64,000 nt of DNA from Rhodobacteraceae bacterium bin131 (GTDB taxonomy: Bacteria > Pseudomonadota > Alphaproteobacteria > Rhodobacterales > Rhodobacteraceae), in assembly GCA_002239085.1 (NCBI GenBank), contig MPNP01000006.1:1-64000 (forward strand). Reading direction: 5' to 3'. Shown one piece after another: positions 42,164 through 52,528 of the stretch. Made by a program: the position numbers and the translations under genes. Numbering within the stretch: position 1 is the stretch's first letter; the number at the start of each line of letters is the position of its first letter. The notes under the pieces are model-generated. The model saw nothing but the letters and a program-made list of their open reading frames with translations, had not been told where the DNA came from and made no database searches.

Positions 42164-42970
42164 CTATCCAATTTGAGCACCTTGAATAAATTGTTCAATA
42201 CGAATCGCTAAACCTGTATTATCGTCGGTTTCTACAAGAACGCCGCACAGTGTAGCCTCGTTAACTGCTGGACGCATTTGATTGGCCGAATATCCTTTGG
42301 CAAAGCGGTCCATTGGAACCTGTGACTCCATTCCAATCACTGAATCATAGTCGCCACACATTCCGGCATCAGTGATAAACCCAGTTCCGTTGGGTAAGAC
42401 TCTTGCGTCAGCTGTTGGGATATGTGTATGCGTTCCCGCGACAAGTGATACTTGGCTATCCCAAAGTCGTCCGGCAATCATTTTTTCAGAGGTTGCTTCG
42501 CAGTGAAAGTCAACAATGATCGCATCAACTGCTTTTCCAGCTCCCATCGGGTATCGGCTTAAAACCTCATTAACAAAGCGAATCGGATTATCATAAGGCT
42601 TCTTCATAAAGATTTGGCCAAGAGCAGCCATCACCAAAACTTTCTTTGCATTCTTCGTTGTATAAACACCGTAGCCTTTTCCCGGCAGGTCATGACCCAA
42701 ATTGAGAGGACGAAGTAATTTAGGTTGCTTCTGGAAATGGCTTAGGATTGTTTTTTGATCAAAGGCATGATCACCAAGGGTCATGCAATCAATCCCCGCA
42801 CCAATTAATTCATCGGCGTGGTTCGGAGTAATCCCTTTTCCTTGGGTTGCATTCTCTCCATTCACAACCACAAAATCAAGATTGAGAGTGCGTCTAATTG
42901 CCGGAAGTTCCTTTTTGACTTTCTGGCGGGCAGACCGGCCGAAGACATCGCCTAAAAATAAAATTTTCAT
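42164..42970 (-). CDS. TIGR00282/YmdB-like metallophosphoesterase
   Basis: MKILFLGDVFGRSARQ, VVNGENATQGKGI, TLGDHAFDQK, VAGTHTHIPTADARVLPNGTGFITDAGMCGDYDSVIGM. Confidence 0.93.
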   Translation of the reverse strand: MKILFLGDVFGRSARQKVKKELPAIRRTLNLDFVVVNGENATQGKGITPNHADELIGAGIDCMTLGDHAFDQKTILSHFQKQPKLLRPLNLGHDLPGKGYGVYTTKNAKKVLVMAALGQIFMKKPYDNPIRFVNEVLSRYPMGAGKAVDAIIVDFHCEATSEKMIAGRLWDSQVSLVAGTHTHIPTADARVLPNGTGFITDAGMCGDYDSVIGMESQVPMDRFAKGYSANQMRPAVNEATLCGVLVETDDNTGLAIRIEQFIQGAQIG

Positions 42971-42982
42971 CGTTTCCTCATG

Positions 42983-43576
42983 TCAATTTGTTAGTTTATA
43001 CATCCCCTTTTGGGTAATGATGGCGTCAAGTTTATGGTCGGTGTCATTGGTCGGCACCGACTGAATTTCCTGTTCGGCAAAAGCAAAACCGACCACAACC
43101 AGTTTTCCTCTTGCCTTTAACATGGCAATCGTTCGATCATAATAACCTCCCCCATATCCCAAGCGGTAGCCCCGGTGATCAAAAGCTAAAAGAGGAGCGA
43201 TAACAATATCTGGTACAACCCAATTTCCCTTTTTGGGAATTTTTACATTGTACTCACCCTTGACTAACTCTTCCCCAAATTTCCATGATTTAAAACAAAG
43301 GGGAGTCGCTTTTGCTTTAACAATCGGCAAACATAAGTTGTAGCCATCAGATTCGAGTTTTTCTAGAACTTTCAGAGGATTGATTTCAGTATTGATGGGT
43401 GAATAACCTGCTATCATCAAGGGAGGCTTAAATTTATCAAAAAAATGATAAAGGTTATCAGTTCCAAGTTTTTCTGTTTCCTTTGAAAAGGACTGGCATC
43501 GGACGAGATGTGAATCCTGACGTTGCTTACGTTTGAGCTCATTAATATCACACATATGGATACGATTGGGTATCAA
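42983..43576 (-). CDS. 5-formyltetrahydrofolate cyclo-ligase
   Basis: PDIVIAPLLAFDHRGYRLGYGGGYYDRTI, VGFAFAEQEI; exact start uncertain. Confidence 0.9.
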   Translation of the reverse strand: MIPNRIHMCDINELKRKQRQDSHLVRCQSFSKETEKLGTDNLYHFFDKFKPPLMIAGYSPINTEINPLKVLEKLESDGYNLCLPIVKAKATPLCFKSWKFGEELVKGEYNVKIPKKGNWVVPDIVIAPLLAFDHRGYRLGYGGGYYDRTIAMLKARGKLVVVGFAFAEQEIQSVPTNDTDHKLDAIITQKGMYKLTN

Positions 43577-43730
43577 CCCTTGATAAATTGGTAAATATTG
43601 ATTGCATTCACTACAAATTTAGCACAATGACTTAAAAGAACGAGTTCCAAAGCAAATAAATGATGAATTAATCCACCTAAGCATTTATCCAATGACCAAG
43701 CAATTAAAATTAACCGAATATGATTGACTG

Positions 43731-44186
43731 ATGCGAACCAACAGTTCACGAGGAGAAGAATTAGCACGAGGTGTAGGAAGGCATTTAAAAGCTCGTGGCT
43801 TTGCTTGCCTTGAAGAGTTTATACCGGCTCCTGGATTACGGGTTGATGTGATTGCTCTTAGTCAAAAGGGATTCCTATGGATTATTGAATGTAAATCGTC
43901 ACAACTTGATTTTTATTCGGATAAGAAATGGCATAAGTACCTCCCCTACTGTGATCAATTTTTCTTTGCCGTAGACCGAAGCTTTCCGCACCACATTCTC
44001 CCTTCTGACGTGGGGCTGATCATTGCTGACAAATATGATGCCGAGACCATTCGGCTTGGTTCCACTTTGAAGGTTTCGCCCGGACGTCGCAAATCCATCA
44101 CAATCAAGTTGGCATTCAATGCGACTGAGCGATATGGTTATTTGAAGGAGAGTATGTACCGGAGGAGCATCCTTTCTCGTTGGTAG
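43731..44186 (+). CDS. mmcB: MmcB-family DNA repair protein
   Basis: VDVIALSQKGFLWIIECKSSQLDFYSDKKWHKYLPYCDQFFFAV nuclease-like core. Confidence 0.82.
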   Translation: MRTNSSRGEELARGVGRHLKARGFACLEEFIPAPGLRVDVIALSQKGFLWIIECKSSQLDFYSDKKWHKYLPYCDQFFFAVDRSFPHHILPSDVGLIIADKYDAETIRLGSTLKVSPGRRKSITIKLAFNATERYGYLKESMYRRSILSRW

Positions 44187-44212
44187 ACTGGTTGTTCGGA
44201 GCGGATGTCGGA

Positions 44213-45454
44213 TTATGCTTGGGCAGTTGGCAAGTCTTCCCAGCGGGTTGTATAATTGGGGCTGATAAATTCTCGTTTCATTGACCAAGGGCGCTCAATT
44301 CCTGTTGTTGCGAGGCGTAGTGTTCCATGTCCGTAGCGTTTATTCATCTTATCCATTGCGCACATAAGTTCATGGATGAGACCATCATCAGCTTTTCCAA
44401 ATATCGGGATTGCTCGGTGCTTGGAACTTGACAGATCGGTCAGAATGATACCGGCCTTTTTGTATTCGTAACCGTCTTTCCAAATGGCATCCAAGCACTT
44501 AACAGCCGCTTTCACTAGGGTTAAATCATCATTGCTAGCATTCAGCAAAGTCCTTGATGCGGTATTTATATAGGGTGGTCCTTTAGCAAAAAGTGATGCT
44601 TGAACAAACACATGAATGACACGTGTATAAACCTTCTTTTTGCGCGCTTTTTCAGCGGCTTTTGAAGCATACGTTGCAACCGCCTGCTCAAGATACTGTT
44701 TGTGTGTAACTTGGCAGTTAAACTGGCGCGAAACAATTATTTGTTTCGGATCCGGCAGCTCATCGTCCAAGGCTATCACAGCCTCTCCTCGGAGTTCCAT
44801 GACTGTTCGTTCCATTGTGACACCAAATTTTCCGCGCACCATTCGGACATCCATATCAGCGATATCTTGTGCCGTTCCAATACCCATCAACCGCAACTTT
44901 TTAGATAAAGCCCGTCCAATTCCCCAAACATCTTCAACGGCCACCTGATTCAGTGGAAACGTTGAGTTCATGACGCAGACACCAGCAAGTTCTGGTGACT
45001 TTTTGCTCAAACGATTAGCGATCTTGGCAAGCGTTTTTGTGGGAGCAACCCCGATTGACACTGGAATGGATGTCCACTGTTTGACAGTTTGAACAATTTT
45101 GTTACTAAAATTGTTGAGATCGTCAATCCCATGCAAATCAAGAAAGGCTTCATCAATAGAGTAAGTTTCAACTTTTGGAGTCATATCTTCAAGGCATGTC
45201 ATAACACGCTGTGAGAGGTCACCATAGAGAGCGTAGTTGCTACTGCAAATGATCACACCATCACGAGCAAGTTGATTCTTGACTTTGAAATAAGGAACTC
45301 CCATCGGGTATCCGAGCTTCTTAACTTCCTCGGAACGGGCAACGATACATCCATCATTATTTGACAGCACCGCGATAGGAACTTTTCGCCATTCGGGCCG
45401 AAACACCCGCTCACAGCTGACATAAAAGTTATTACAATCAACAAGGCCGAACAT
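44213..45454 (-). CDS. umuC: Y-family DNA polymerase V catalytic subunit
   Basis: MFGLVDCNNFYVSCERVFRPEWRKVPIAVLSNNDGCIVARSEEVKKLGYPMGVP, YSIDEAFLDL. Confidence 0.95.
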   Translation of the reverse strand: MFGLVDCNNFYVSCERVFRPEWRKVPIAVLSNNDGCIVARSEEVKKLGYPMGVPYFKVKNQLARDGVIICSSNYALYGDLSQRVMTCLEDMTPKVETYSIDEAFLDLHGIDDLNNFSNKIVQTVKQWTSIPVSIGVAPTKTLAKIANRLSKKSPELAGVCVMNSTFPLNQVAVEDVWGIGRALSKKLRLMGIGTAQDIADMDVRMVRGKFGVTMERTVMELRGEAVIALDDELPDPKQIIVSRQFNCQVTHKQYLEQAVATYASKAAEKARKKKVYTRVIHVFVQASLFAKGPPYINTASRTLLNASNDDLTLVKAAVKCLDAIWKDGYEYKKAGIILTDLSSSKHRAIPIFGKADDGLIHELMCAMDKMNKRYGHGTLRLATTGIERPWSMKREFISPNYTTRWEDLPTAQA

Positions 45455-45915
45455 TAGAAACCGAACTTTTGAATACAGGCTGTCACAACACCACGAATTT
45501 CAGTTTCGGGGGTCACAAGAATATCATTATAAGCGTCGTTGTCGGGTCGCAGAACCCAACCATCTTGCTGCTTGACCAGCCGCTTGACGGTAAACTCATT
45601 ATCCACGATAGCAAGAACAATCATGCCATTTTGTGGATCAATACTGGAATCAACAACCAAAATTGAGCCGTCAAGTATGCCGACATCCTTCATGCTGCTG
45701 CCTCTGACTCTAACCAAAAATGTTGCTGCCGGACGCTGAATAAGCAAGTCGTTGAGGTCAAGCTTTGTTTCAAGGTAATCATCGGCTGGTGAAGGGAAAC
45801 CAGCCTCAATCAAGGCCCCGTACATCGGCAACTCAATGTGAGATTGCTTCTGAATCTTTACAATCTCAAATTCGGGATTCCGATTCACAGTGTCTCCAAC
45901 CGTTCTTACTATCAT
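45454..45915 (-). CDS. umuD: UmuD-like S24 autoprotease
   Basis: AG cleavage-site context (LIEAGFPSPADDY), VRGSSMKDVGI (Ser), DNEFTVKRL (Lys); abuts umuC. Confidence 0.94.
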   Translation of the reverse strand: MIVRTVGDTVNRNPEFEIVKIQKQSHIELPMYGALIEAGFPSPADDYLETKLDLNDLLIQRPAATFLVRVRGSSMKDVGILDGSILVVDSSIDPQNGMIVLAIVDNEFTVKRLVKQQDGWVLRPDNDAYNDILVTPETEIRGVVTACIQKFGF

Positions 45916-46109
45916 TCATTACATAAAGACTGGTAGCTAAAAAATAGCGGGCCTCCGTCAACTATGTTAAAGCTACTATAGCCAAGAAATCCGAATGTTT
46001 AAACCTCGCAAAGTTGAGGGGAGTCCCCTCCCCCCTAGTAAGGGAATGAATCCAATAAGGTAAAAAGTGTCAAAGTCAGGATGTTTTGTTCTCAAATCAG
46101 ATGTAAAAA

Positions 46110-46472
46110 TTATGAGGAGAAAAATTCAACGACCCCAGGAATCACCAACATCGCTAGAAATAATATAATAGTGCTACCAATCGCATACACCCATTTAAAG
46201 TTGGTGTTGATTGAGGCAAGTAATATATCTATTTTATTGAACCGCTCATCATGTTTGTCAAGTTGACGTTTGACCTCATCCAAATTTCTATTCGTCTCAG
46301 CTATTGACTGGGTAAGTTTACTTTCCAGATTGATTATATCAACCTTTGTTGCAATATCACCTTCTAACCCGCTTTTAATGGCAATCGTAATCGCTTCGGC
46401 TTGGTTTTCAGCAATCCCAGATGACTCAAGAAGCTTGGTCGTTGCCAAGGTATCAAAGGATGTTTGTGTCAT
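46110..46472 (-). CDS. DUF1640/CCDC90-like coiled-coil membrane protein
   Basis: FDTLATTKLLESSGIAENQAEAIT, coiled coil (LTQSIAETNRNLDEVKRQLDKHDERF), C-terminal TM helix; start chosen at internal MTQTSFD. Confidence 0.7.
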   Translation of the reverse strand: MTQTSFDTLATTKLLESSGIAENQAEAITIAIKSGLEGDIATKVDIINLESKLTQSIAETNRNLDEVKRQLDKHDERFNKIDILLASINTNFKWVYAIGSTIILFLAMLVIPGVVEFFSS

Positions 46473-46907
46473 TAATAATCTCTCTTTCAATTCAATGATA
46501 AAGCATAGAGTTGTAAATGGCAACAATTCATTTGCTCAAATAAGCCTGAAGCAAATTTGGTTGCGTTTCATAACCGAATCCGCACAGGCAAGTGCATTGA
46601 GACTTAAGAAAGTTCGCCAAGATATACAAGTAGCAATGAAATCAATGTACAATTAATTGGTGCGTTCGTTAAATGTATAACCCCCAATCTATAGCATACA
46701 TCTAATCTTAATCAAAACTCTGTGGCTGTAATAACAATATTTTTGCTGCTTCACGATTATATTCATCTCACATCGGAAGAATCAAGCCAGTGTAGGCAAA
46801 GCCAATGTTTAATTGTTTTGTGAGTACTGTCCTTTGACTTTAGAGCTTAATGCTTTTTCATCTCTTTTTGTTGAAAAGAGCTCTTGAATTGACTATTTCA
46901 CACGCAT

Positions 46908-46983
46908 GCCGCCTTAGCTCAGTCGGAAGAGCGCTAGATTGTGGCTCTAGAGGTCACTGGTTCAATTCCAGTAGGCGGTACCA
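46908..46983 (+). tRNA. tRNA-His (anticodon GTG), CCA encoded
   Basis: GCCGCCT TA GCTC AGTCGGAA GAGC G CTAGA TTGTGGC TCTAG AGGTC ACTGG TTCAATT CCAGT AGGCGGT A CCA; all four arms pair, with G1:U72. Confidence 0.97.
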
Positions 46984-47133
46984 TACCCAATATGCGTGTT
47001 GTTCTTTCCAAGCTTTTTCCAAGAACCATGCCACCCTGAGGATTTTTCTTAATCCACAAAATAATTCTTTATCTCCTTCGTTGAATGAGTTATAGTTCAA
47101 CTACTGTGCTACTGATTGTAAGGAGGGATTTCA

Positions 47134-48564
47134 ATGCGGGCATCTGTTGATTCGTCATTTCTAGAATCTGTTAATCAACTGTTTGAGAGGGCGGCAAACC
47201 TTATTGAACTTCCACCGGGTCTAAAAGAAAAGATTCAGATCTGTAATAGTACCTATACCGTTCGCTTTGGGGTTAGGATGCGTGGTAAAATTCAAACCTT
47301 TACGGGTTATCGTTCAGTCCACTCAGAGCATATGGAGCCTGTTAAAGGGGGCATTCGCTACAGTTTGGGAGTGAGTCAAAATGAGGTTGAAGCATTAGCT
47401 GCATTAATGACCTACAAATGTGCAATCGTCGAAACCCCCTTTGGTGGCTCAAAGGGAGGTTTGCGTATTGATCCAACGCAATATTCAGACGAAGAATTAG
47501 AGCGCATCACTCGGCGATTCGCCTACGAGTTGATTAAGCGAGATCTCATTAATCCGAGCCAGAATGTTCCGGCACCAGATATGGGAACGAGCGAAACCGA
47601 GATGGCCATCATTGCTGACCAATATAATCGCATGAATACCACTGACATCAACTCGCGGGCATGTGTGACAGGCAAGCCCCTCACTAGTGGCGGTATTCAT
47701 GGGCGCGTTGAGGCCACCGGTCGAGGCATTCAGTACGCTTTGCAAGAATTTTTTCGTCACCCCGATGACATCAAACGAACTGGTTTAAAAGGAACCCTTG
47801 CCAACAAGCGGATTATCTTGCATGGTTTCGGAAATGTTGGCTATCATGCCGGATTATTTTTACAACAAGAAGATGATGCAGTTATCATTGGTATTGCGAA
47901 TGTTGACGGCGGGTTATACGACCCCAAAGGTCTTGATGTCGCTGATTTACAAAAACACCTCAAAGCGGGTCAGACATTTAAGAATTACCCTAAAGGTGAA
48001 TTCTTAGAAAATGGTCTGAAACTCCTTGAATGTGAATGTGATATTTTGATACCAGCTGCCGTTGAAGGAGTCATCACCACCGCCAACGCCAGTCAAATCA
48101 AGGCTCCTCTCATCATTGAGGCCGCCAATGGGCCAATTACGGCTGAAGCCGATGCCGAATTGAATCGGCGGGGTATTATAATTATTCCCGATACCTTCGC
48201 TAATGCTGGCGGCGTCACTGTTTCTTATTTTGAGTGGGTCAAGAATCTCAGCCATATTCGATTCGGTCGCATGCAAAGACGCCAAGAAGAATATCGAAGT
48301 CGTTTACTCATTGATGAAATGAATCGCCTCTTTGCTTCGTCAGATTACCCCTTTCGTTTCCACGAAGATTTCATTCGGCGTTACCTTCAAGGAGCGGGTG
48401 AGATTGAACTCGTTCGCTCCGGGTTAGATGACACCATGCGTCTGGCGTATCAGTCAATTAGTGAAATTCTTCATACCCGCCCAGAGGTGAATGACCTGCG
48501 TACAGCAGCCTTTCTCCTCGCTATAGAGCGTGTTGCAACCAGCTACAAAAACAAAGGTCTTTAA
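47134..48564 (+). CDS. Glu/Leu/Phe/Val dehydrogenase (glutamate dehydrogenase)
   Basis: GGIRYSLGVSQNEVEALAALMTYKCAIVETPFGGSKGG, VPAPDMGTSETEMA, ILHGFGNVGYHAG. Confidence 0.95.
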   Translation: MRASVDSSFLESVNQLFERAANLIELPPGLKEKIQICNSTYTVRFGVRMRGKIQTFTGYRSVHSEHMEPVKGGIRYSLGVSQNEVEALAALMTYKCAIVETPFGGSKGGLRIDPTQYSDEELERITRRFAYELIKRDLINPSQNVPAPDMGTSETEMAIIADQYNRMNTTDINSRACVTGKPLTSGGIHGRVEATGRGIQYALQEFFRHPDDIKRTGLKGTLANKRIILHGFGNVGYHAGLFLQQEDDAVIIGIANVDGGLYDPKGLDVADLQKHLKAGQTFKNYPKGEFLENGLKLLECECDILIPAAVEGVITTANASQIKAPLIIEAANGPITAEADAELNRRGIIIIPDTFANAGGVTVSYFEWVKNLSHIRFGRMQRRQEEYRSRLLIDEMNRLFASSDYPFRFHEDFIRRYLQGAGEIELVRSGLDDTMRLAYQSISEILHTRPEVNDLRTAAFLLAIERVATSYKNKGL

Positions 48565-49034
48565 GATAATCGAGTCATTTTAGCGCGAATGAGGTCAACC
48601 ATTACGTTGACCTCAGCTCGGCTGGTGCATCCTCCAATTCCTACTCTTTTGCCAATTCGCCACCATAAACCAAAACGAACTATTGCCGGCATTGAACTGT
48701 GGAGATGGACTAAGGCACCATTACTTGGCTTGAATGCAAATAAGCCGTTGTCAATGGATTTGATGTTTTGTACCTCAAACAGCAACTCACCCGATGATGA
48801 GATGACGCGGTTATGAAACAATAAAACAGATTGCCCGGTTGTTGTATAAAACTTAAAGCAGACAAAAAAGGTCACCAAAGCCAAGAAGTATAATATGAAA
48901 CTTCCCGGTTGTCCCCAGTAATACACCGTTCCATAATACCCCAGCCCTAATCCACCTAATACCAGCAGGCTTGTTGCCACGACCCGTTTTCCTAGAGGTG
49001 GCCTGACAATTGCTTCGGGTTTATCTTGTGCCAT
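48561..49034 (-). CDS. Conserved hypothetical membrane protein
   Basis: 157 aa, two predicted TM helices then a soluble domain; fills the space between gdh and lepA. Confidence 0.6.
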   Translation of the reverse strand: MAQDKPEAIVRPPLGKRVVATSLLVLGGLGLGYYGTVYYWGQPGSFILYFLALVTFFVCFKFYTTTGQSVLLFHNRVISSSGELLFEVQNIKSIDNGLFAFKPSNGALVHLHSSMPAIVRFGLWWRIGKRVGIGGCTSRAEVNVMVDLIRAKMTRLS

Positions 49035-49060
49035 AACTACCGGTCGGAATTAGTGAATAC

Positions 49061-50860
49061 CTAATCACTACTAATCTTTAGAGCGTTGATTAATGCCTTT
49101 TGGGGAATCTCAACCTTACCGAATCTTCGCATTTTTTTCTTCCCCGCCTTTTGCTTCTCAAGCAACTTCTTTTTTCGTGTAATATCTCCACCATAACACT
49201 TGGCGGTTACATCTTTGCGTAGTGCTGAAATGGTTTCGCGAGCAATGATTTTTCCTCCAATCGCTGCTTGAATTGGAATTTTAAATAAATGCTGGGGAAT
49301 TAATTCTTTTAACTTTTCGCACATAATACGGCCTCTCGCTTCAGAATTTTCTTGATGCACCATGATGGCTAATGCATCAACGGGTTCACTGTTAACCAAG
49401 ATTTGCAGCCGAACGAGTTTATCCGCCCGGTAGCCGTAGTGAGAGTAATCAAATGACGCATAGCCTCGTGATACCGACTTAAGACGATCATAGAAATCAA
49501 AAACGACCTCATTCAGAGGAAGGTCAAATCGCATCATTGCCCGATTATCCGTTACTGACAATTCCTGTTGAATGCCGCGTTTTGAATGACACAGGGAAAG
49601 AATTTCACCGATGTACTGGTCGGGGGAAAGAATGGTTGCGATGATACGAGGCTCCTCAATTCGATCAATTTCCATTGGGTCAGGTAAATCAACAGGATTA
49701 TAAACCTCAACCATCTTGCCCTTTTTCAAATACACATGAAAAATTACTGAGGGTGCCGTCACGATGAGATCAAGTTTATATTCTCTTTCGAGTCTTTCTC
49801 GAATGACCTCTAGGTGAAGAAGTCCTAAAAATCCACAGCGAAAACCAAAACCTAAAGCTGTCGATGTTTCAGGTTCCGTGTGAAAAGACGAGTCATTAAG
49901 TGTTATCTTTTCAATGGCGTCTTTTAGAGTGCCATAATCCGACGAATCAATTGGATACATTCCACAATAGACGACCGGTTGCGAAGGTTGCATTCCCTCA
50001 ATTGGCAAAATATTTGTCGCGTTTAGATGGGTGATGGTATCGCCGACGATTGTATCCCTCACCCTTTTTATGGAAGCAGTCAAGTAGCCAATTTCCCCTG
50101 CTCCCAAATAATCAGTATCAACCATTTCAGGTTTGAAAACACCAATTTTATCAACTTGGTAGGTCGAATTCGTGGCCATCATTTTAATTCGATCACCTTT
50201 CTTGAGTTCTCCATCAAGAATGCGAACTAAAACGATCACTCCAAGAAAAGGGTCATACCAACTGTCAACAAGCAGAACTTTTAATTGACTAGCAGTATTA
50301 CCAACTGGTGGGGGTAGACGATGCACTATCGCTTCTAATACATTTTCAATACCCACACCGGTTTTTGCAGAAATCGAAATGGCCTCTGAGGCATCAAGCC
50401 CAATCACGTCTTCAATTTGCTTGCGGGCTTTCTCAGGCTCTGCCGCGGGCAAATCAATTTTGTTTAAAATTGGAACAATTTCGTGATTGGCATCAATAGC
50501 TTGATATACATTTGCCAGAGTTTGTGCTTCGACTCCTTGTGACGCGTCAACAACCAACACGGAACCTTCAACCGCAAGCATTGACCTTGATACCTCGTAA
50601 GAGAAATCAACGTGCCCTGGAGTATCAATTAAATTGATAATGTATCGTTGCTGATTTTGAGCTAAGTATTCTAGCCGCACCGTATTGGCTTTGATGGTTA
50701 TTCCACGTTCGCGTTCAATATCCATCGAATCAAGCATCTGGGCTTTAAGTTTTCGCCGACTGACTGTTCCAGTCACTTCCATCAAACGATCTGCGAGGGT
50801 ACTTTTCCCATGATCAATATGAGCGACAATAGAAAAATTTCTAATATGCGAGATCTTCAC
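49061..50860 (-). CDS. lepA: Elongation factor 4
   Basis: [38 protein letters not shown]-terminal [26 protein letters not shown]. Confidence 0.98.
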   Translation of the reverse strand: MKISHIRNFSIVAHIDHGKSTLADRLMEVTGTVSRRKLKAQMLDSMDIERERGITIKANTVRLEYLAQNQQRYIINLIDTPGHVDFSYEVSRSMLAVEGSVLVVDASQGVEAQTLANVYQAIDANHEIVPILNKIDLPAAEPEKARKQIEDVIGLDASEAISISAKTGVGIENVLEAIVHRLPPPVGNTASQLKVLLVDSWYDPFLGVIVLVRILDGELKKGDRIKMMATNSTYQVDKIGVFKPEMVDTDYLGAGEIGYLTASIKRVRDTIVGDTITHLNATNILPIEGMQPSQPVVYCGMYPIDSSDYGTLKDAIEKITLNDSSFHTEPETSTALGFGFRCGFLGLLHLEVIRERLEREYKLDLIVTAPSVIFHVYLKKGKMVEVYNPVDLPDPMEIDRIEEPRIIATILSPDQYIGEILSLCHSKRGIQQELSVTDNRAMMRFDLPLNEVVFDFYDRLKSVSRGYASFDYSHYGYRADKLVRLQILVNSEPVDALAIMVHQENSEARGRIMCEKLKELIPQHLFKIPIQAAIGGKIIARETISALRKDVTAKCYGGDITRKKKLLEKQKAGKKKMRRFGKVEIPQKALINALKISSD

Positions 50861-51058
50861 AGCTCAAGAACCACTCAGTTTGAACTTCCAATTATTTATC
50901 GTCACGCACAAGTTCATTCCTCTAAAACTCTTACCCCATTTTGTTATGAGGATTCGGAGTGAGATGAGCAGGGTTATAACCCCTTTCTGAGGGACTTTGT
51001 CCTGATTAAATCTTACCGTATGTGCTGAATCATAACCAGCTTTCACTACCATGAGTTC

Positions 51059-51364
51059 TTATGAGGTGTGTTCGGGATCAGGCAATTGATTGAATTTAAT
51101 GAGTTCTTTTTTGATTTTTAATGCTTTAGGTGGAAGCTTTTCATCTCTAGTCGTCATAAGAAAGGAATCTAACCCTCCTTTGTGGTCAACGCTTCTTAAA
51201 GCTGCAGCTGAAACTTTCAGTCGGAATGATTTGTCCAGTTTATCAGAAATCAAGGTGACCGTGTTCAGATTCGGTAAGAATCTTTTTTTAGTTTTATTAT
51301 TTGCGTGACTGACGTTGTTTCCAACCAATACGCCTTTTCCTGTTAATTCACATACTCTGGACAT
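51059..51364 (-). CDS. rpmB: 50S ribosomal protein L28
   Basis: [33 protein letters not shown]. Confidence 0.97.
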   Translation of the reverse strand: MSRVCELTGKGVLVGNNVSHANNKTKKRFLPNLNTVTLISDKLDKSFRLKVSAAALRSVDHKGGLDSFLMTTRDEKLPPKALKIKKELIKFNQLPDPEHTS

Positions 51365-51436
51365 AACCGATATACCTTAATCAATTCCAACTGTTTCTGC
51401 CTTTATCAAAGGAGTTAATACATTAGATACCTTTAG

Positions 51437-52462
51437 CTAATTATCAAGATCATGACCGATAGATTTTCTATTCAGAGATTGCATGATCTGCTGGGCAGCC
51501 ATCAGAGGTTCTTCGAGTCCTTTGCGGATTCTTTCTTCAGATTCTAATTGCAACTTGGCAAGATTTTTATCTTGGCTCATTAGCTGAACAAATTGATTAT
51601 GGAGTTCTTTACGAAATCGCAATATCTCTTGTTCATTACGAACCAAGTCCCATATTCCGTTCGCCTTTCGCCATTGCACGAGGTTTTGAATATCCTTCCA
51701 AGCTTGACCAATGCCAACTTCTAACTGTGCTGAAATCAAGTTGATTTTGGGAAAGTTGGGTGGATCCTGAATACGTTTTTGCAGTAATCTTAAAGCTGCT
51801 TCATATTCAGCGGCCGTTTTTTTTGCAGAACTTTCAAGGGGACCATCGGCTTTGTTAACCAAAATAAGATCTGCGACCTCCATTATTCCTCTTTTTATTC
51901 CTTGGAGTTCATCGCCACCTTCGGGTGCGATCAGCAATACGAATATATCCACAGTATCAGCGACGTTAAAGTCTGTCTGGCCTGTGCCCGTTGTTTCAAT
52001 AATAATGACATCAAATCCGGCTTGTTCACAAATAAAGGCTGCTTCTGCGGTTCTATTTGTGATTCCTCCATGCTGTTTGCCTGTCGGCGATGATCGGATA
52101 TATGCGCTCGCCTCGCGTGACAAATTGTGCATTCGGGTTTTATCTCCCAAAATCGACCCTCCACTTGTATGAGATGTTGGATCTACTGCGAGAACAGCAA
52201 CTTTTAAGTCCCTAGAGACAAGATGCATACCAAGCGATTCAATAAATGTTGATTTACCAACACCTGGTGTTCCAGTAACACCTAATCGGATAGCTTGACG
52301 GGGCTGCTTCTGGCGAAGTGCTGCAAGCAATTCAATTGTCAACGCTTTGTGATCGTTTTTATCGCTTTCTAGTATGGTAATGATTCTTGATATTGACTTT
52401 CGATTACCTTGACATAGGCTATCAAGAAGTAATCTAAGTGGTGGTTGTGAATTTTGCTTCAT
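51437..52462 (-). CDS. meaB: Methylmalonyl-CoA mutase-associated GTPase MeaB/ArgK
   Basis: LGVTGTPGVGKSTFIESLG, AVLAVDPTSHTSGGSILGDKTRM, IETTGTGQTDFNVADTVD, LVNKADGP. Confidence 0.93.
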   Translation of the reverse strand: MKQNSQPPLRLLLDSLCQGNRKSISRIITILESDKNDHKALTIELLAALRQKQPRQAIRLGVTGTPGVGKSTFIESLGMHLVSRDLKVAVLAVDPTSHTSGGSILGDKTRMHNLSREASAYIRSSPTGKQHGGITNRTAEAAFICEQAGFDVIIIETTGTGQTDFNVADTVDIFVLLIAPEGGDELQGIKRGIMEVADLILVNKADGPLESSAKKTAAEYEAALRLLQKRIQDPPNFPKINLISAQLEVGIGQAWKDIQNLVQWRKANGIWDLVRNEQEILRFRKELHNQFVQLMSQDKNLAKLQLESEERIRKGLEEPLMAAQQIMQSLNRKSIGHDLDN

Positions 52463-52528
52463 TGTAAATCAAAGATAGAGTAAAGTTCTAATTTTCAAAT
52501 TATCAAGTCATGGGGAACATTTACTATA

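Noticed and set aside
43731-43750. GAACCAACAGTTC resembling a LexA half-site pair
   Set aside because: Spacer is 5 nt rather than the 7 nt of the alphaproteobacterial SOS box, and it overlaps the coding start.
43573-43767. Possible 6S RNA or short ORF upstream of 5-formyl-THF cyclo-ligase
   Set aside because: 6S RNA often neighbours this gene in other proteobacteria, but no long bulged helix was apparent; the 64-aa ORF is hydrophobic noise overlapping the mmcB start.
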